A stretch of DNA of 64,000 nucleotides from Fragilariopsis cylindrus CCMP1102 (GCA_900095095.1 FMBT01000350.1:124001-188000), one strand, 5' to 3'; shown: positions 10,750 through 24,747, counted from the stretch's first letter. Numbers and translations: made by a program. Notes: generated by a model not told the origin, from the letters alone.

Positions 10750-13700
10750 ATGTTACTACGCAGCACCACCACCTGCCTTCGAATCGTCCTAGTATTAGGA
10801 TCGATTCTCGGACGTTGCTATTATGATGCCGTTGAAGCTTCACATCACGATAAAACCTTACTCAAAACCAATGCTCTTGGGTATACAAAGAGCAATCAGA
10901 AAGTTTCGTATGCTGAAAATTTCAAGGTAGAAAAGAAGACGGAGGGTGTCTGTGTCAATGGCCCTCCACCTGATTCTAAAACTGCCCCAAATTCCCAAAC
11001 AACCACGGAAGATACAACATGCCAAACTTCTGGGGCGTGTCATGTCGGGTTCACAAAGAAGGGAGATTGGGTCGCATATGATTTTCATTTCGATGAAGAA
11101 GATCTAGATAATTATGCAGACAGCAGTGGTAAGCTACCAATCGAGGTTGTCATTCGTTCTGCTGCGAATAATAACAAGGATCGTGAAGTTGAAATGAAGA
11201 TTTATACTGACTACGATTCCCTCGTGGCACAGAAAACAGTCGTTGTGCCAGGAAAGGGATATCAGTATTTTAATGACGTAGTCTGGAATGAGATCAAATT
11301 AGATCCCAAAGAGAAAAGTCTTCGGTTGTACATTTTCTTTGTTGCTGGGAATACAAATTTGTGTTCGATTGGCATTCACATCAAGGGAAAGGGTGATGAT
11401 GTTGGTCATGTTGACGACGACGATGACGACGACGATGATCGTTATCACGATAACGAACGTTTTGTCCCTTTTGCTATCAATGCGTTGTTATATGATGACG
11501 CCAAAGAACGGGATAATGCAATCTATGGAAGCTGTGCCGTTGGTCAACCTCCAATTGATGAACCGGATGCACAAAATAACGACGATCATACCTGTCGTAA
11601 ACTGGGTCCGTGCCATATCAGCTTTACGGAAGAAGACGAATCTGTGACATACAAATTCAAGACGAAAGGTTCAGAAGAGGAAACATACGTAGATATAACA
11701 GTCCGTGTTTCCAGTAATAGACGCAAATATTTCACGATTGAGCTCTTAAATGGGAGCAAGGTAGAAGAAATTGAATACTTCCAAACAAAAGGAGGTGGCT
11801 ATGACGAATTCTCAGACCTAACCTGGCGGAGGGTTCCTATTGATACATCTTACGATGATTACAAGATCTTGATAACATTCACCGAAGGAAACATTAATAT
11901 GTGCAGTGTACGTATTGATTGGAGCGACGAACGGCCTACACAACATCCTCAAGTTCGACCTTCGCCTGCTCCACCTACAACATATCCAACTCTTTGGTCT
12001 CCAGCTCAGGCCCCTTTTCACGAAGGACCCAAAGCTACACCTCCTGTTACATGGTCTGCTTTTGAATACGAGTACTCCTTCGAAACATCTCCAGGTAGTT
12101 ATGAAGGAAATTGTCATAATTACGACCGTGATGATGGAGTCGATGGAGCATATACAAATGATAAAGTTTGTAACGAGCGAGATGATAGTGTGTGCTTTAT
12201 TGGATGGACGCGTCCAGAAGGTAAGAGAAAATGAACGGAAAAACTTTAGCCTTTTGCAAAAAGCAACAAATCTCTTCTCACTGATAACTGATTACCCTGC
12301 ATCTTAATTTTTACTATAAAAAGAATGGCTTCTCTATAAATTCTCCGCAGGAAAGGCAGGACGTTACGATATACGTGTACGAGTAGCAGCAAATTCGTAT
12401 GGGCAAGAGATTAAGTTAGTTCTTACTCCAGACATGAAGGGTCCATTTGGAAAGGTGATCGAAGTACCTGATGATGGATGGAAAGGCTTCAACGACGTAA
12501 TTTGGAAAAATGTTTATTTGGAGAAAGACCATTATGAATTGCAAGTTTACTTCGTGACGGGTAGGGTGAATCTTTGTTCGACAGCTGTATACTTTTCAAA
12601 CGAAAATGATCCGACACGCCATCCCACGCGAAGACCAACACGTTCACCGCATCATCACCACCAGTGCTATGATGAGGAAGATTTCCATTATGAGGGAGAC
12701 AATTGGAAGGTAAGTTTATAGCAGAGTAATACAGTACTTGGTGGATCTAGTTACTCCTTTGCCTCTCACACTTAGTTGTCCTCCCATATTATTTTCAGGA
12801 TTGCTTCTGGGTCGCAGAAAATAATCGTTGCAACAAGAGTGACAATGGATGGCATATTGGTAGAGATTACTGCCCAAAATCATGTGGCTATTGCAAAGAG
12901 AGCAGAAACCCCACAAGGAAGCCCAGTCACAAGCCAACAGTAAGCAAACCACTGGCAAAATATGATCACCGATAGTGTTGTCTCGCATTGTTGTTATTTT
13001 GTGTTTCAGTTGCTAACTCTTTCTCTTTCTCCTGTTATCTTTCACTATCATAATATTATTTTGTTTGTTTGTTTGTTCGTTCGTTCGTTCGTTCGTTCGT
13101 TCGTTCTTTCGTTCAGCGCAAACCAAGTCGCAAACCTACTGTGAGTAATGTAAATGAAATGAACGGTGTGTTACCTCGTTTTGTTGTTATCTTTTTTGTT
13201 TCGATTACTAACTCTCTCCCCATCTTTCTCTATCGTGTTATTCCTTTCAATTCTTTTTATATACAGCGCAAACCCAGTAGAACGCCTACTAGACATCCCT
13301 CTCCGAAGCCAACGAGAAAGCCTACGACATCCCCTAGTCTTCGACCTACACCGGCCCCCATCACACCAGAAGAACCGCCCTCGCCCGACCCAACTCCTGG
13401 TCCAACTCCCGGCCCAACTCCCGGCCCAACGCCCGACCCAACTCCTGGTACAACTCCATCAGCACCAACAATTGAAGATATTATTTGTAATGCAGATGAT
13501 GATTTTTTAGTTTTATGTGCTACATTACGGGACAATAATTTATTAGAATCACTAGAACAGCAAGTCAATATTACATTATTTGCACCTAACGATGAGGCAT
13601 TCTTTTCATTCTTTGATGTTAGAAGTATGGCAGAACTTGTTGGTAGTGGTGCATTCATGGAGGATGATTCTGGACTTATCATTGCGTCCGGTCCTGCTAA

Positions 13701-14073
13701 TGATGCTATAGCATCCGCTGCCACTGCTGCCATCAGCAACACTGACATTTATGATGGTGATGGTGATTTTACTATGAGAGATATTTTACTGGTACATGTA
13801 ACAAATGAGGGTGTATTTGATACAAATGATTTAATTTGTGGTGAACAAATTACAACATTCTTAACTGGACAAAATACAACAACAGTATGTACTACATCAT
13901 TTACTGGTAAAGCACAAGTTGGTGCTGGTCAAACACCAAATCGTACACCTGAAATTATAAGACCAAGTATAAATGTATCCAATGGTATTATTCAAGTTAT
14001 TAATAATGTTATTATTCCTGCAGAAGTAACTGATACACCAACTAAATCTCCCATTGATGATACTAGGTCCTAA
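10750..14073 (+). CDS. Secreted multidomain protein: three CBM-like repeats, ShKT-like module, RKPS/T stalk, fasciclin domain
   Basis: Exons 10750-12220, 12351-12709, 12799-12939, 13117-13140 and 13267-14073 join in phase to about 933 residues. An N-terminal signal peptide (MLLRSTTTCLRIVLVLGSIL) is followed by three diverged copies of a roughly 150-residue beta-type module with two Cys pairs (for example GPCHISFTEEDESVTYKF, then NINMCSVRIDW). This resembles family 6/35 carbohydrate-binding modules. A Cys cluster with CPKSCGYC resembles a ShKT module. A Lys/Arg-Pro-Ser/Thr stalk, then a Pro-Gly-Thr stretch, lead to a FAS1 domain (NITLFAPNDEAFFSFF to NGIIQVINNVIIPA). I infer an extracellular cell-wall or adhesion protein. 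Exon 4 is only 24 nt and encodes exactly RKPSRKPT. Asp-rich tract at about residue 223. Confidence 0.85.
13058..13116 (+). repeat. TTTG/TTCG tetranucleotide tract in intron 3
   Basis: Runs of gttt and then gttc units end at the acceptor of the 24-nt exon. It forms a long pyrimidine-rich stretch before the AG. Confidence 0.85.
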
Positions 14074-14087
14074 TAGTCCAACAGACT

Positions 14088-14308
14088 CTACCTAGTAGCT
14101 CATCACCTTCTATTGAACCATCATTGTCATCTGCAACACCTACCGGATAGAGAGGGATCTAAAACAACTCGTGATGGTGATGACACTTATCGGTGATATT
14201 TCTAATATAGGCGAATGGCCAGAAATCAGTGATGAAAATATTGAAGCTTGCAATGGGATTATTCATGGAATATCAAATGTTATTCTTCCTGCATCAAAAA
14301 TTCTATAG
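14088..14308 (+). pseudogene. Relic of a second Ser/Pro stalk and fasciclin C-terminus
   Basis: Past the stop at 14073 a Ser/Pro/Thr frame (SSSPSIEPSLSSATPTG) and then EACNGIIHGISNVILPA are readable. The latter closely parallels the end of the upstream FAS1 domain (NGIIQVINNVIIPA). The frames are interrupted by stops, so this is a decayed duplicate or the lost continuation of a once longer protein. Confidence 0.65.
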
Positions 14309-14451
14309 TCAAACAAAAACAAGAATACAAAACTTTGAAGAAGACGAACGAGGTTATACATACATACATTTTTTGCATATATCTACGCCATACCTTTCCT
14401 GCGCACAGTTGTCGAAGAAAGATGGTGCTAATAATATTACTGTATTGTTCA

Positions 14452-14537
14452 TACGAATACGAATACGAATACGAATACGAATACGAATACGAATACGAAT
14501 ACATATACGAATACATATACGAATACATATACATATA
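14452..14537 (+). repeat. GAATAC hexamer microsatellite
   Basis: About seven tandem gaatac units followed by gaatacatatac variants. Apparent ORFs over it on both strands are repeat artefacts. Confidence 0.9.
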
Positions 14538-15058
14538 ATTAAACAATTCTTTACATAAAATAATAGGCGAATTCATTATTTATTTACCATCACTATATCG
14601 TTCTACGTATTTTTTTGCGAACTTATGTCGTTTTGTGGTCGCTAATTTTATGATCATACCAATTAAATTTTATTATCATCATTGCTCGAGCGTGTGATCA
14701 AATTGTGTGAGATTTATTCTTTCGTGAAATTATGTGATGGGCCGTAGTAGCTCGTCACAATAAGAAAAATAATTGCCCCTGTGCAATCTGTGACTGCAAT
14801 TTACTACTAGTTAAGTTTAGGACTAAATAATGCTTGTTAAAGCGAAGCCTGATTATTTGAATCAATGATGATGATTCATTCGTTTGATTGATTCATTCGA
14901 TTCATTCGTTTGATCTTCGATTCTTGATTTTTCATCATTCTTCGATCCATGATCGATGATCTCTATCGTAAAAATAATCCATTGCATCGCTCCATCGTAT
15001 ATACTTCGTATATATTGTCTTTATTATCGCAACTCGATATCTTTGTTGTTACCCCCCG

Positions 15059-15121
15059 CCCCTACCCTACCCTACCCTACCCTACCCCAATATCTTACTT
15101 TATATATATATATATATATAT
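15059..15121 (+). repeat. CCCTA pentamer array followed by a TA tract
   Basis: Five exact CCCTA units at about 15061-15086, a short linker, then about 20 nt of alternating TA, ending 30 bp before the ADH start codon. Pentameric, so not the usual hexameric TTAGGG telomere repeat. It could act as a promoter element or be an interstitial telomere-like relic. Confidence 0.85.
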
Positions 15122-15150
15122 CAACCACATTTTCTTAGCCTACTACCAAC

Positions 15151-17394
<2,244 letters not shown>

Positions 17395-17974
17395 AAAATA
17401 ATATCTTACAGCCATGGATCCTGCAACTACTTCTACTTCCACTACTGCTATCGACAAAAAAATGCAGATTTCCGAAAAAACATGTTTGCAGCACAATGAC
17501 GAAGAAATGATACTTGAAGAACTATTTATGTGTGAGAAAGAAGAAAGGTTGTTGGTGGTTTTAGCTTCTCACCCTTTTAGAAAATAAAAATACCTCTACA
17601 TGAGGCCTACTAGTGCACGATTTATAGTTCAAGTAAACGTGCAAGTTCGACGTATAGGACCAGTACACTTGTAGCAGAGTATCCACTGGTGTGTTAACCA
17701 TTACCTGTATCTCCTACTTTCTGTTCGTTTTGAGAGTTTTACAAAAAAATCTATATTATTATCCACGACTCGACTATTCACACACGACACGTAAAAATTC
17801 GCCATAGCCATCAAAAATCAGGACAACGACAAATCAACACATCAACACATCAAGCAATCTCTGAAATCATTCTCAACAAACATTGAACACTGAAATCAAA
17901 AAAATACCAACTTCAAAACTTACTTGTACAACATTGTCGATCATTACTGACATTTCTATCTAGATTATGATAAG
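17395..17974. other. Spacer between ADH5 and the Hsp70-like gene
   Basis: No ORF or RNA gene seen. A-rich sequence precedes the Hsp70-like start, including a short tandem of acacatca units at about 17833-17853. Confidence 0.45.
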
Positions 17975-19958
17975 ATGGTGTTTCAAAAACTGCAGTTTTT
18001 CGGGATTGCGACGGTGCTTTCTGCTTCCTTAACTTATGGTTTTCTCAACGATGTTTCTACGATAAAATATTTAGCTATCAAGGAACAATCATCATCACAT
18101 ACCATTCATTGCCGTCGTTACAAAAGTTCACGTAAAACATTCCAATACGATCATCTTTGGCTGCCGAAATAGGTGTCGGAATTGATCTTGGAACGACTAA
18201 TTCTGCTATAGCCTTTCTGAACGAAAATAACGAGCCCCGAATAATAGAAATCCCTAACAACGGAAGAACGATGAAATCTGTTGTTGCATTTGACAGCAAA
18301 TACAACGACAACGGCAACGATGACAGTATCAACTTTTCTATGCACTTGTTGGTGATGAAGCCATCGAATGGGAACAACAACACGAAGAGAATGTATATCG
18401 GCATGTCAAGCGAGTTATTGGAACCAGTATCAATCACATTACAAAAGAAACGAAAGCAGTCGTTCCTCATTTGGTACTTGCTGATGACACCGATGATGAC
18501 TATGATTATGATAGTAATAGCAAAAATAAGGGCAAAAAGACTCGCTACAGTCAAAAGAAGAAGAAAAAGAAGGCTTCCTTGGAGAAAATATTAAAAGATG
18601 CCGATGCTTTTCCTACCAGGCTGTATTCTTTAAACGAAAGCAGTCCAGACAAAAATGAACCATCGTATATTTCACCTGAGTATATCTCTTCATGTATTCT
18701 ACAAAGACTCCTGATGGTTGCATCCGAGCATACCGGTAATACCATCACTAGAGCAGTAATTGGTGTTCCTGCTTACTTTAACGATGCACAGAGAGATGCG
18801 ACTGTACGTGCTGCCAATGCCTGTGGTATTGAAAAGGTCAAATTGTTACGTGAACCTGAGGCCGCTGCCTTGGCCTACGGTGTTGATAAGGATTCGGATG
18901 AGGAAGAAGAATTAGTTCTAGTTTTTGATCTAGGAGGTGGTACATATGATGTTAGCGTATTAATGGTAGAGAAGGGACTGACAGAAATTGTGTGCACTTC
19001 AGGAAATTCACAACTAGGAGGAACGAATTTTGATGCCAAAATTGCTCAACATGTATCGAAACTAGTAGACGGATGTTGCAAAACAGAAGAATCAACCGGA
19101 ATGATACTAAGAGCTGCTGAATTGATACGGATCTATCTTAGCAATAATCGTATAGCGCATCTTGCATTGCCCTTAACAGAGGAGGGTTGGCTAGAACTTC
19201 AAGAGGTGAGAGACGTGATTGTAACACCACCAGCTACAGCTGAAGATGATACGACGACAGGTAGTAGCAACTCGACACATATTTTCCATGAAATTAGTCG
19301 TAAGGATATGGAACGAATTTGTGCCAAAGAATTTCAGGATCTTATTCGACCGATTCGTGAAGTTGCAATCATGGCGGGAGCTTTACTACCAGGAGATACA
19401 AGACCGAGTATCGCTGAATCTGCAATCAAAATGGATTTAGATGCAAAGCAATTTTATGATGATGATGACGACGACGATAACGATGACGACAAGGCTAATG
19501 ATGACGAGAGTGTCGTTGTTGACATTCGATCAGCAAAAAAGATGCAGCAAAATGGACGAAAGAAAGCAAGACAAGTAGCTAAGCAAGAAAGAAAATATCG
19601 AGAAGAATCTCGTAAGGTGCAAGATAGACTACCAGATGAAAAAGTTCGAGCTGATGGTATATCAGGTCGTCCAATATCTCGGATTGTTTTGGTTGGTGGT
19701 GCGACTCGGATGCCAACAATAGGTCGAATCATATCATCACTCACGGGAGTTGTTCCGCAAAGGACTGTTGATCCCGATGAGGCTGTTGCTTTAGGTTGCG
19801 CTGTACACGTAGGTGTACTGGACGGAGATGAAGAAGCTGGTGTTGTTTTGAACCCAATGAAAGCCGCTCTACTTCGAGCTGTGATTGATAAGGAAAGAAG
19901 AGAAGGTGGACTATCTGAATTGTTCGACGAGGAAGAAGAATTTAATAGATCATTGTAG
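17975..19958 (+). CDS. Hsp70-family ATPase lacking the substrate-binding domain, two apparent frameshifts
   Basis: Reads in three successive frames, each step equal to one missing base: 17975 to about 18150 (hydrophobic leader [18 protein letters not shown]), about 18157-18340 ([16 protein letters not shown], phosphate-1 motif), and about 18342-19958 ([26 protein letters not shown] phosphate-2, [11 protein letters not shown] adenosine motif). The protein ends about 70 residues after the adenosine motif, so no peptide-binding domain follows, as in HSPA13/STCH-type proteins. Lys-rich (about 18553) and Asp-rich (about 19456-19507) inserts interrupt the ATPase fold. The leader suggests entry into the secretory or plastid route. 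Whether the breaks are real is unknown; the conserved residues on both sides argue for sequence errors. Confidence 0.8.
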
Positions 19959-20314
19959 ATGCTCTCAAATATTATTCTTAGTCTAAATTGTTACCGCTTA
20001 AATTTTATAAACAATCGTCATTATCTTGTTATTGTGTGTTCCTAGCAATTGAAGGTTCTTAGTGACAATAAAATTGTTATTCATTCTCTCTCTCTCTCTA
20101 GTAAATAGCTACCATTAGAGTTAGTATGAATACCTTCTTCGCCATGACTAGTCCGTGATCAAATCAAATCCAGTCCCGCATTCTATTCTTTCGTTCAATC
20201 CTCAAATCTGAAATCCAGCAACAAAGGAAGAATTGAAGAAGGAGAGCAAGTACAAAGTGGGTGTATAAACGAAACGTTATTGAAGTCCAGCAGGGTCAAC
20301 TTCTCATTATCGCC

Positions 20315-22141
20315 ATGGTAGAAATCTCCTGTGCAAAGAAAAGACGAGGGACAGCTAGTTTGAAGGGAAGAACTAACGGAGGCCCGCCCAAGGCATACTG
20401 GCCCGGGCTTGAGATTGACGAATACGACAAGAAAAATACGAACAACAACAACAACATCAATATCGGGAGCTATAATAATAACAATAGCAGTAGCAATGAC
20501 AATAGCAACAGTATAATGCAACGAACCAATGGAATTCTCCATACAAAAAATAAGAGAACGGGAGATGGAAAATCCCTTTCTTCTCCCAGGCAGATGGATG
20601 TAGTAGTAAATTCTAATGCACCTATTCCTTCCACTACTACAAAAGAGAACAATACTAATGGAACATCTTCCTTTCGTCCAAAGAGACGCAAACGTAAACG
20701 CTGTGTTCCTCCAACTGATAAAAAGGTTGAGGCTCAGCAACAACAGCAAAATCAAAAGCAACATCATCAAATGATCGTCGATGAAGAAGAAAAGGAAGAG
20801 GACGACTACGTCAACAACGGCAGTAGAAGTAGTAGAAATGATCATTCAAGTAAAACTATGACGGAAAAGAAGAAGAAGAAGACGACGGCGACGAAAATAA
20901 TATTGACACTAGGAAATGAAAATAGCGATAACGTCGAGATAACTTCAACAATAAAACCGACGAAGGAAAACCTATTATCTTGCATGGGAAACAACGCAGA
21001 TGAAAATAATCACACAAGCAAAAATAATACCATCTACGAAGAAGCGGAAGGCAATAATGTCTCATGTTTACCCCCCAATACGAATAATAGCAAGGAGTTG
21101 GAGAGGACGATTAGTACTACTACAAGTGCTAGCAATGCTAGTAGTATTAATAGTAGTAGTAGTAATACAAGTGTTTGTACAGCAACAATTGCTAATGATG
21201 GAAATAAATGCACAAATACCTCTCCTTTATTCGGCAAAAACGACGAGCCACAAACGGAAACTATCCGTGCGACAACAGTTGGAAGAAGAATAATGACGTT
21301 GAAGGATACCACAATGGCGACTATGACGAGCGACGCAGCAATAACAGTCACTGCAAATCCCCTCACTGCCAATGCCACTGCCACGACGACAGCAAAAACG
21401 GACATGGTATACCATGATGATACTGATGCGAAAATGGAGATGAAAACTCCAACGGCACTCGCTGGTTTCTTGCTACGTAAGAAACTTCCTGTCATAGATG
21501 AAACCCTGTCGAATATTCGTGATGTTCTTCTTGGAATGGTATCTCCATCCTTACAAAATCGAATTACAACAACATCGGGAGGAACTATGTCGCACAGTTG
21601 CAGCAACAGCAACAGCAGCAAAAATAATCTCAATGTCAATGTAAATTCAACAAAGCAATCGCATAATCAACACGAAGAAGAGGAAAAAGGTGAAGTTGTG
21701 GTTACTTCCAAATTTCATGATGTTTGCGAACAACAGGAGAAGTTCTTGGAAAGAATGGAGAGAATAGAATTGGCTGCTGCAAAACGAGAAGAGGAATTTC
21801 TAAAAAGGACCACCGAGGAAGCACAAAATCGACGAGAAGAAAACTTAGTAACGGAACTCAAACGTCATATTCAGGATAAATCGAAGTATCAATCTGAAAT
21901 AAAGGAAAAAAATCGTGTCATTAAAGATTTGAAGGAATCAAAACGTTCAACTCAACGATTATTCCAATCTCGTCTCGATGAACAGTTCCGGGAATTATCG
22001 AAACGAGAAACTGAAAACGAAAAGTTGCGAAAGCGTATTGCAATTCTAGAACAAAGCAGCAAAAAGTCGAATATTCTACTGTTTCAACGACGACAAATCA
22101 CGTTAGTGATCTATTGCAGCTTGTCAGGGTGGTGGTTCTGA
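20315..22141 (+). CDS. Low-complexity protein with C-terminal coiled coil, function unknown
   Basis: Starts at the ATG at 20315 (MVEISCAKKRRGTASLKGR); the frame extends upstream only through a GTG. About 608 residues. The first 480 are dominated by Asn, Ser, Thr and Lys tracts with basic patches such as RPKRRKRKR, suggesting nuclear targeting. A short conserved-looking block AGFLLRKKLPVIDETLSN lies at about residue 388. Residues about 475-600 are a charged helical coiled coil (KREEEFLKRTTEEAQNRREE onward). One missing base at about 22075-22080 would change the end to STTTNHVSDLLQLVRVVV, which looks more natural than the current hydrophobic tail. No family recognised. Confidence 0.6.
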   Translation: MVEISCAKKRRGTASLKGRTNGGPPKAYWPGLEIDEYDKKNTNNNNNINIGSYNNNNSSSNDNSNSIMQRTNGILHTKNKRTGDGKSLSSPRQMDVVVNSNAPIPSTTTKENNTNGTSSFRPKRRKRKRCVPPTDKKVEAQQQQQNQKQHHQMIVDEEEKEEDDYVNNGSRSSRNDHSSKTMTEKKKKKTTATKIILTLGNENSDNVEITSTIKPTKENLLSCMGNNADENNHTSKNNTIYEEAEGNNVSCLPPNTNNSKELERTISTTTSASNASSINSSSSNTSVCTATIANDGNKCTNTSPLFGKNDEPQTETIRATTVGRRIMTLKDTTMATMTSDAAITVTANPLTANATATTTAKTDMVYHDDTDAKMEMKTPTALAGFLLRKKLPVIDETLSNIRDVLLGMVSPSLQNRITTTSGGTMSHSCSNSNSSKNNLNVNVNSTKQSHNQHEEEEKGEVVVTSKFHDVCEQQEKFLERMERIELAAAKREEEFLKRTTEEAQNRREENLVTELKRHIQDKSKYQSEIKEKNRVIKDLKESKRSTQRLFQSRLDEQFRELSKRETENEKLRKRIAILEQSSKKSNILLFQRRQITLVIYCSLSGWWF

Positions 22142-22267
22142 CAGATGACTAACTTGTGGTAATAATAGTACTGTAAAATAGGCTGATTGTTTGATTGTGT
22201 TGCTATCTTTTCAGTCTTGGGTTTGATGTTATTTAAATCAGCTATGGTAATTTTATTCATCGCTCTA

Positions 22268-24705
22268 CTAGTAAATCGATTCGACGTCGAAACCAATTCT
22301 TGTATCTTCGTGAGGCACTTCATAGTGTGACCCTGTTTCTTTGACGATTCGTTTTTTGTTTCTGTCCGTGAGTCCTGGTTGTTGAACACTACAACCACAT
22401 CTTGTATTATCCGGTTCAGCTTCTATAGTCGAAAAGTCACGAAATCGAACGAATAGCTCACCATAAAAGTCTAGCCATTCCTTGTGTAATTTCTCGCCCG
22501 CGAGAACGCTAAAATTTGTAACGACTTCAACAGCTGCGGCCGCAGAAGTTGAATGATAAACAGCTAGCGCAGTATTGTCTGTCTCGTCGACTTGAGATTG
22601 GAACTTCGCGTGGATTTCATCGATTCTGATCGAACTATTGGATATGCATCATCCCATCGAGAGTACGCCAGGTTGGAAACCATATTTTGGACCCAAAATG
22701 CCTTCGACATATCTAATTTCATCAACTTTCCGGCCACACCTTGCTGAGTACCTTTTCCTTCGTAAGGTAGTGCTATCGTGGTGCTTGAGGCATACACCGG
22801 AACTCGAGGTGCAGTGGACGAATCATCTACTGCAAACCAAATCAATGTAGCCAATTCACGAGGCAAGTTAGGTCGAATTTGAGCAACGAAGTTCCATCCT
22901 GTTCGTTCCGTTGCTATCGTTCTTTCGTTGAAGTACATCTTTCCTTTATAGTCCCACTGTAACGGACGAGGTCGATGCACATCTGCAAATAATCCACTTC
23001 CAACATCCATCGTAGCATCAAGTTCGGTTCCTTCGTAATGTGAATTCATCAAATCCATAACATCGGAGACACTCAGTTTTTTGTACGGTTGAATGAAAAG
23101 TGGCATTCGTTTATTCAAATTTCTACCAGCCGCATAATCTTGATATTCCATCTGAAATGACCCGTCTGTATCAGCAATTTGTGAAAACATAGACCAAACT
23201 CGTGCTTCACTAAATCGAGCACCAGAAAATGCTATAGGATTATATACATCTGAAAAGCTAAAATCTGATACGTTAGAATGTTCTGGATACAGTCCGTAAT
23301 GAACTGCAACGTCCACTACATCTTCGCTATACAAACAATTTTTTGGATCGTCCCGGGGAAAGGTGGTAATTCGAGCTTGATTGGCATGGGCCTTTGTGTC
23401 ATGTCGCATATTGAAAGTCAATCGTGTTTAAGAAAATCGTGAGCTTGATCTCATTCTCATAAGATTATCTTAATAATTTCCATTCTATTCCGTTTCTATC
23501 TGTCAAAGACTTACCGTTATCATTCCATCAGGTACCCGTCGAGCAACCCACCTGTATTGTATGAAAGGGTGATCAGACTGAACGTAAGTGACTTCGAGCT
23601 GTTTTCATTAAGATCATGAATATGAAAGAAAAAACTTACACGGCACCAGTTTGGTGTATGTAGGACCTCGCCCTATTACTTCCATGATCCATACTTCTCC
23701 TATGGCATCAGCGATAGATATTGATTCTCCCTCAGAAGCATATCCGTAAGTGTCTAAACAAAAAAAATGAGAAAATAAAAACACATCGATGAATAATCGA
23801 CGTTATATAATATACATATATATCCAAAAGTGAAACATACGCATATGCAAGTATAGTAGAAGCTGTTGAATATAAAATATAAACGAACATTATAATCGAT
23901 CTGTACCTACTCACCCATAAGTTCTACCATTGTTTTGATCGCCGTTCTTGCTGTCTTGGCTCTTTGTAAGGTTAAATATATTAATGATCCGTAATCGATG
24001 ATGGCACCAGGTTGTGCTGCTAACTCTTCAACACCACCAAACGTCGATTCTCCAATAACTAGGCCATATTCGTTACTATTATTGTATGGTAAAAAAGAAA
24101 GGTTATATACTATATTGTGTGAGGTGACAATTCTTTAGAATTGCAAAAATAGGTTGCTGCAGGCTCATAATAGTTATGGAGATGACACACTCACCCGTTC
24201 CCAACAACATTGAACGTTTCATTCACTTGCGGAATTTCACCCAAATATTTCTTGTGTCATAAAAAAAATAATATAAATTACAATCATATTTTGACGCGAT
24301 ATTTATTGTTTGTTCCGTAGTATATTATTAATCAAAGATGCGAGAAAGATGGAAATAGAGAACAAAAAAGTGAGATCGTGGCAATTGTAAGGAAGAAAAA
24401 AAGAGCTATCTATCGACCCATCGTAAACTCAACTCAACTCACACCTGTATCCCAGTCGTACACATCCACTTATCATCCTCATTGTTATTTGTTGTGGGGG
24501 GATAATGATATAGAACTCCGTATAAAGCGGGATCGTCGGCATTGTATCCTATCATTGCATCCCCCTTCGACGAAGCACCCGGCGTCACTAAAACATCACT
24601 GCACGCTTCGACTACGGCAACAAAACTGTTTTCTTTCGACGAAGAAAACAGCGATAATGCCAGGGAAAATAGAAGTAGCAATTTTGATAGAGAAATCAAG
24701 GACAT
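22268..24705 (-). CDS. Secreted peptidase family C69 (secernin/PepD-type dipeptidase), two apparent frameshifts
   Basis: Ntn-hydrolase dipeptidase family. Exons on the minus strand: 24705-24443, 24250-24195, 24075-23915, 23753-23642, 23551-23515, 23391-22268; phases agree. A signal peptide (MSLISLSKLLLLFSLAL) runs to a region ending VEACSDVLVTPGAS, where Cys would become the N-terminal nucleophile. Family landmarks in order: YNADDPALYGVLYHYPP, DWDTGKYLGEIPQV, EYGLVIGESTFGG, WIMEVIGRGP, WVARRVPDG, AHANQARITTFPRDDP, FSFSDVYNPIAFSGARFSE, RPRPLQWDYKGK, KAFWVQNMVSNLAYSRW. Frame breaks: about 24468 (needed for DVYDWDTG) and about 22620 (after PIVRS, where RIDEIHAKFQSQVDET continues to the stop at 22268-22270). 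Each equals one missing base. About 560 residues. An upstream ATG at 24747 is also in frame. Confidence 0.87.
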
Positions 24706-24747
24706 TGTATCGAACGATAATGACGACGACGATGGTGTATCCTTCAT

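Noticed and set aside
14229-14576. ORFs on both strands with alternating Arg-Ile or Tyr-Glu/Ser
   Set aside because: They are translations of the GAATAC microsatellite.
20195-21639. Large minus-strand ORFs (up to 216 residues) opposite the coiled-coil gene
   Set aside because: Leu/Val runs are antisense of Asn/Ser/Thr codon tracts; the plus strand has the coiled coil and sensible composition.
22111-22398. Minus-strand 95-residue ORF
   Set aside because: It is an alternative frame over the shifted C-terminus of the C69 peptidase; the family-matching frame ends at 22268.
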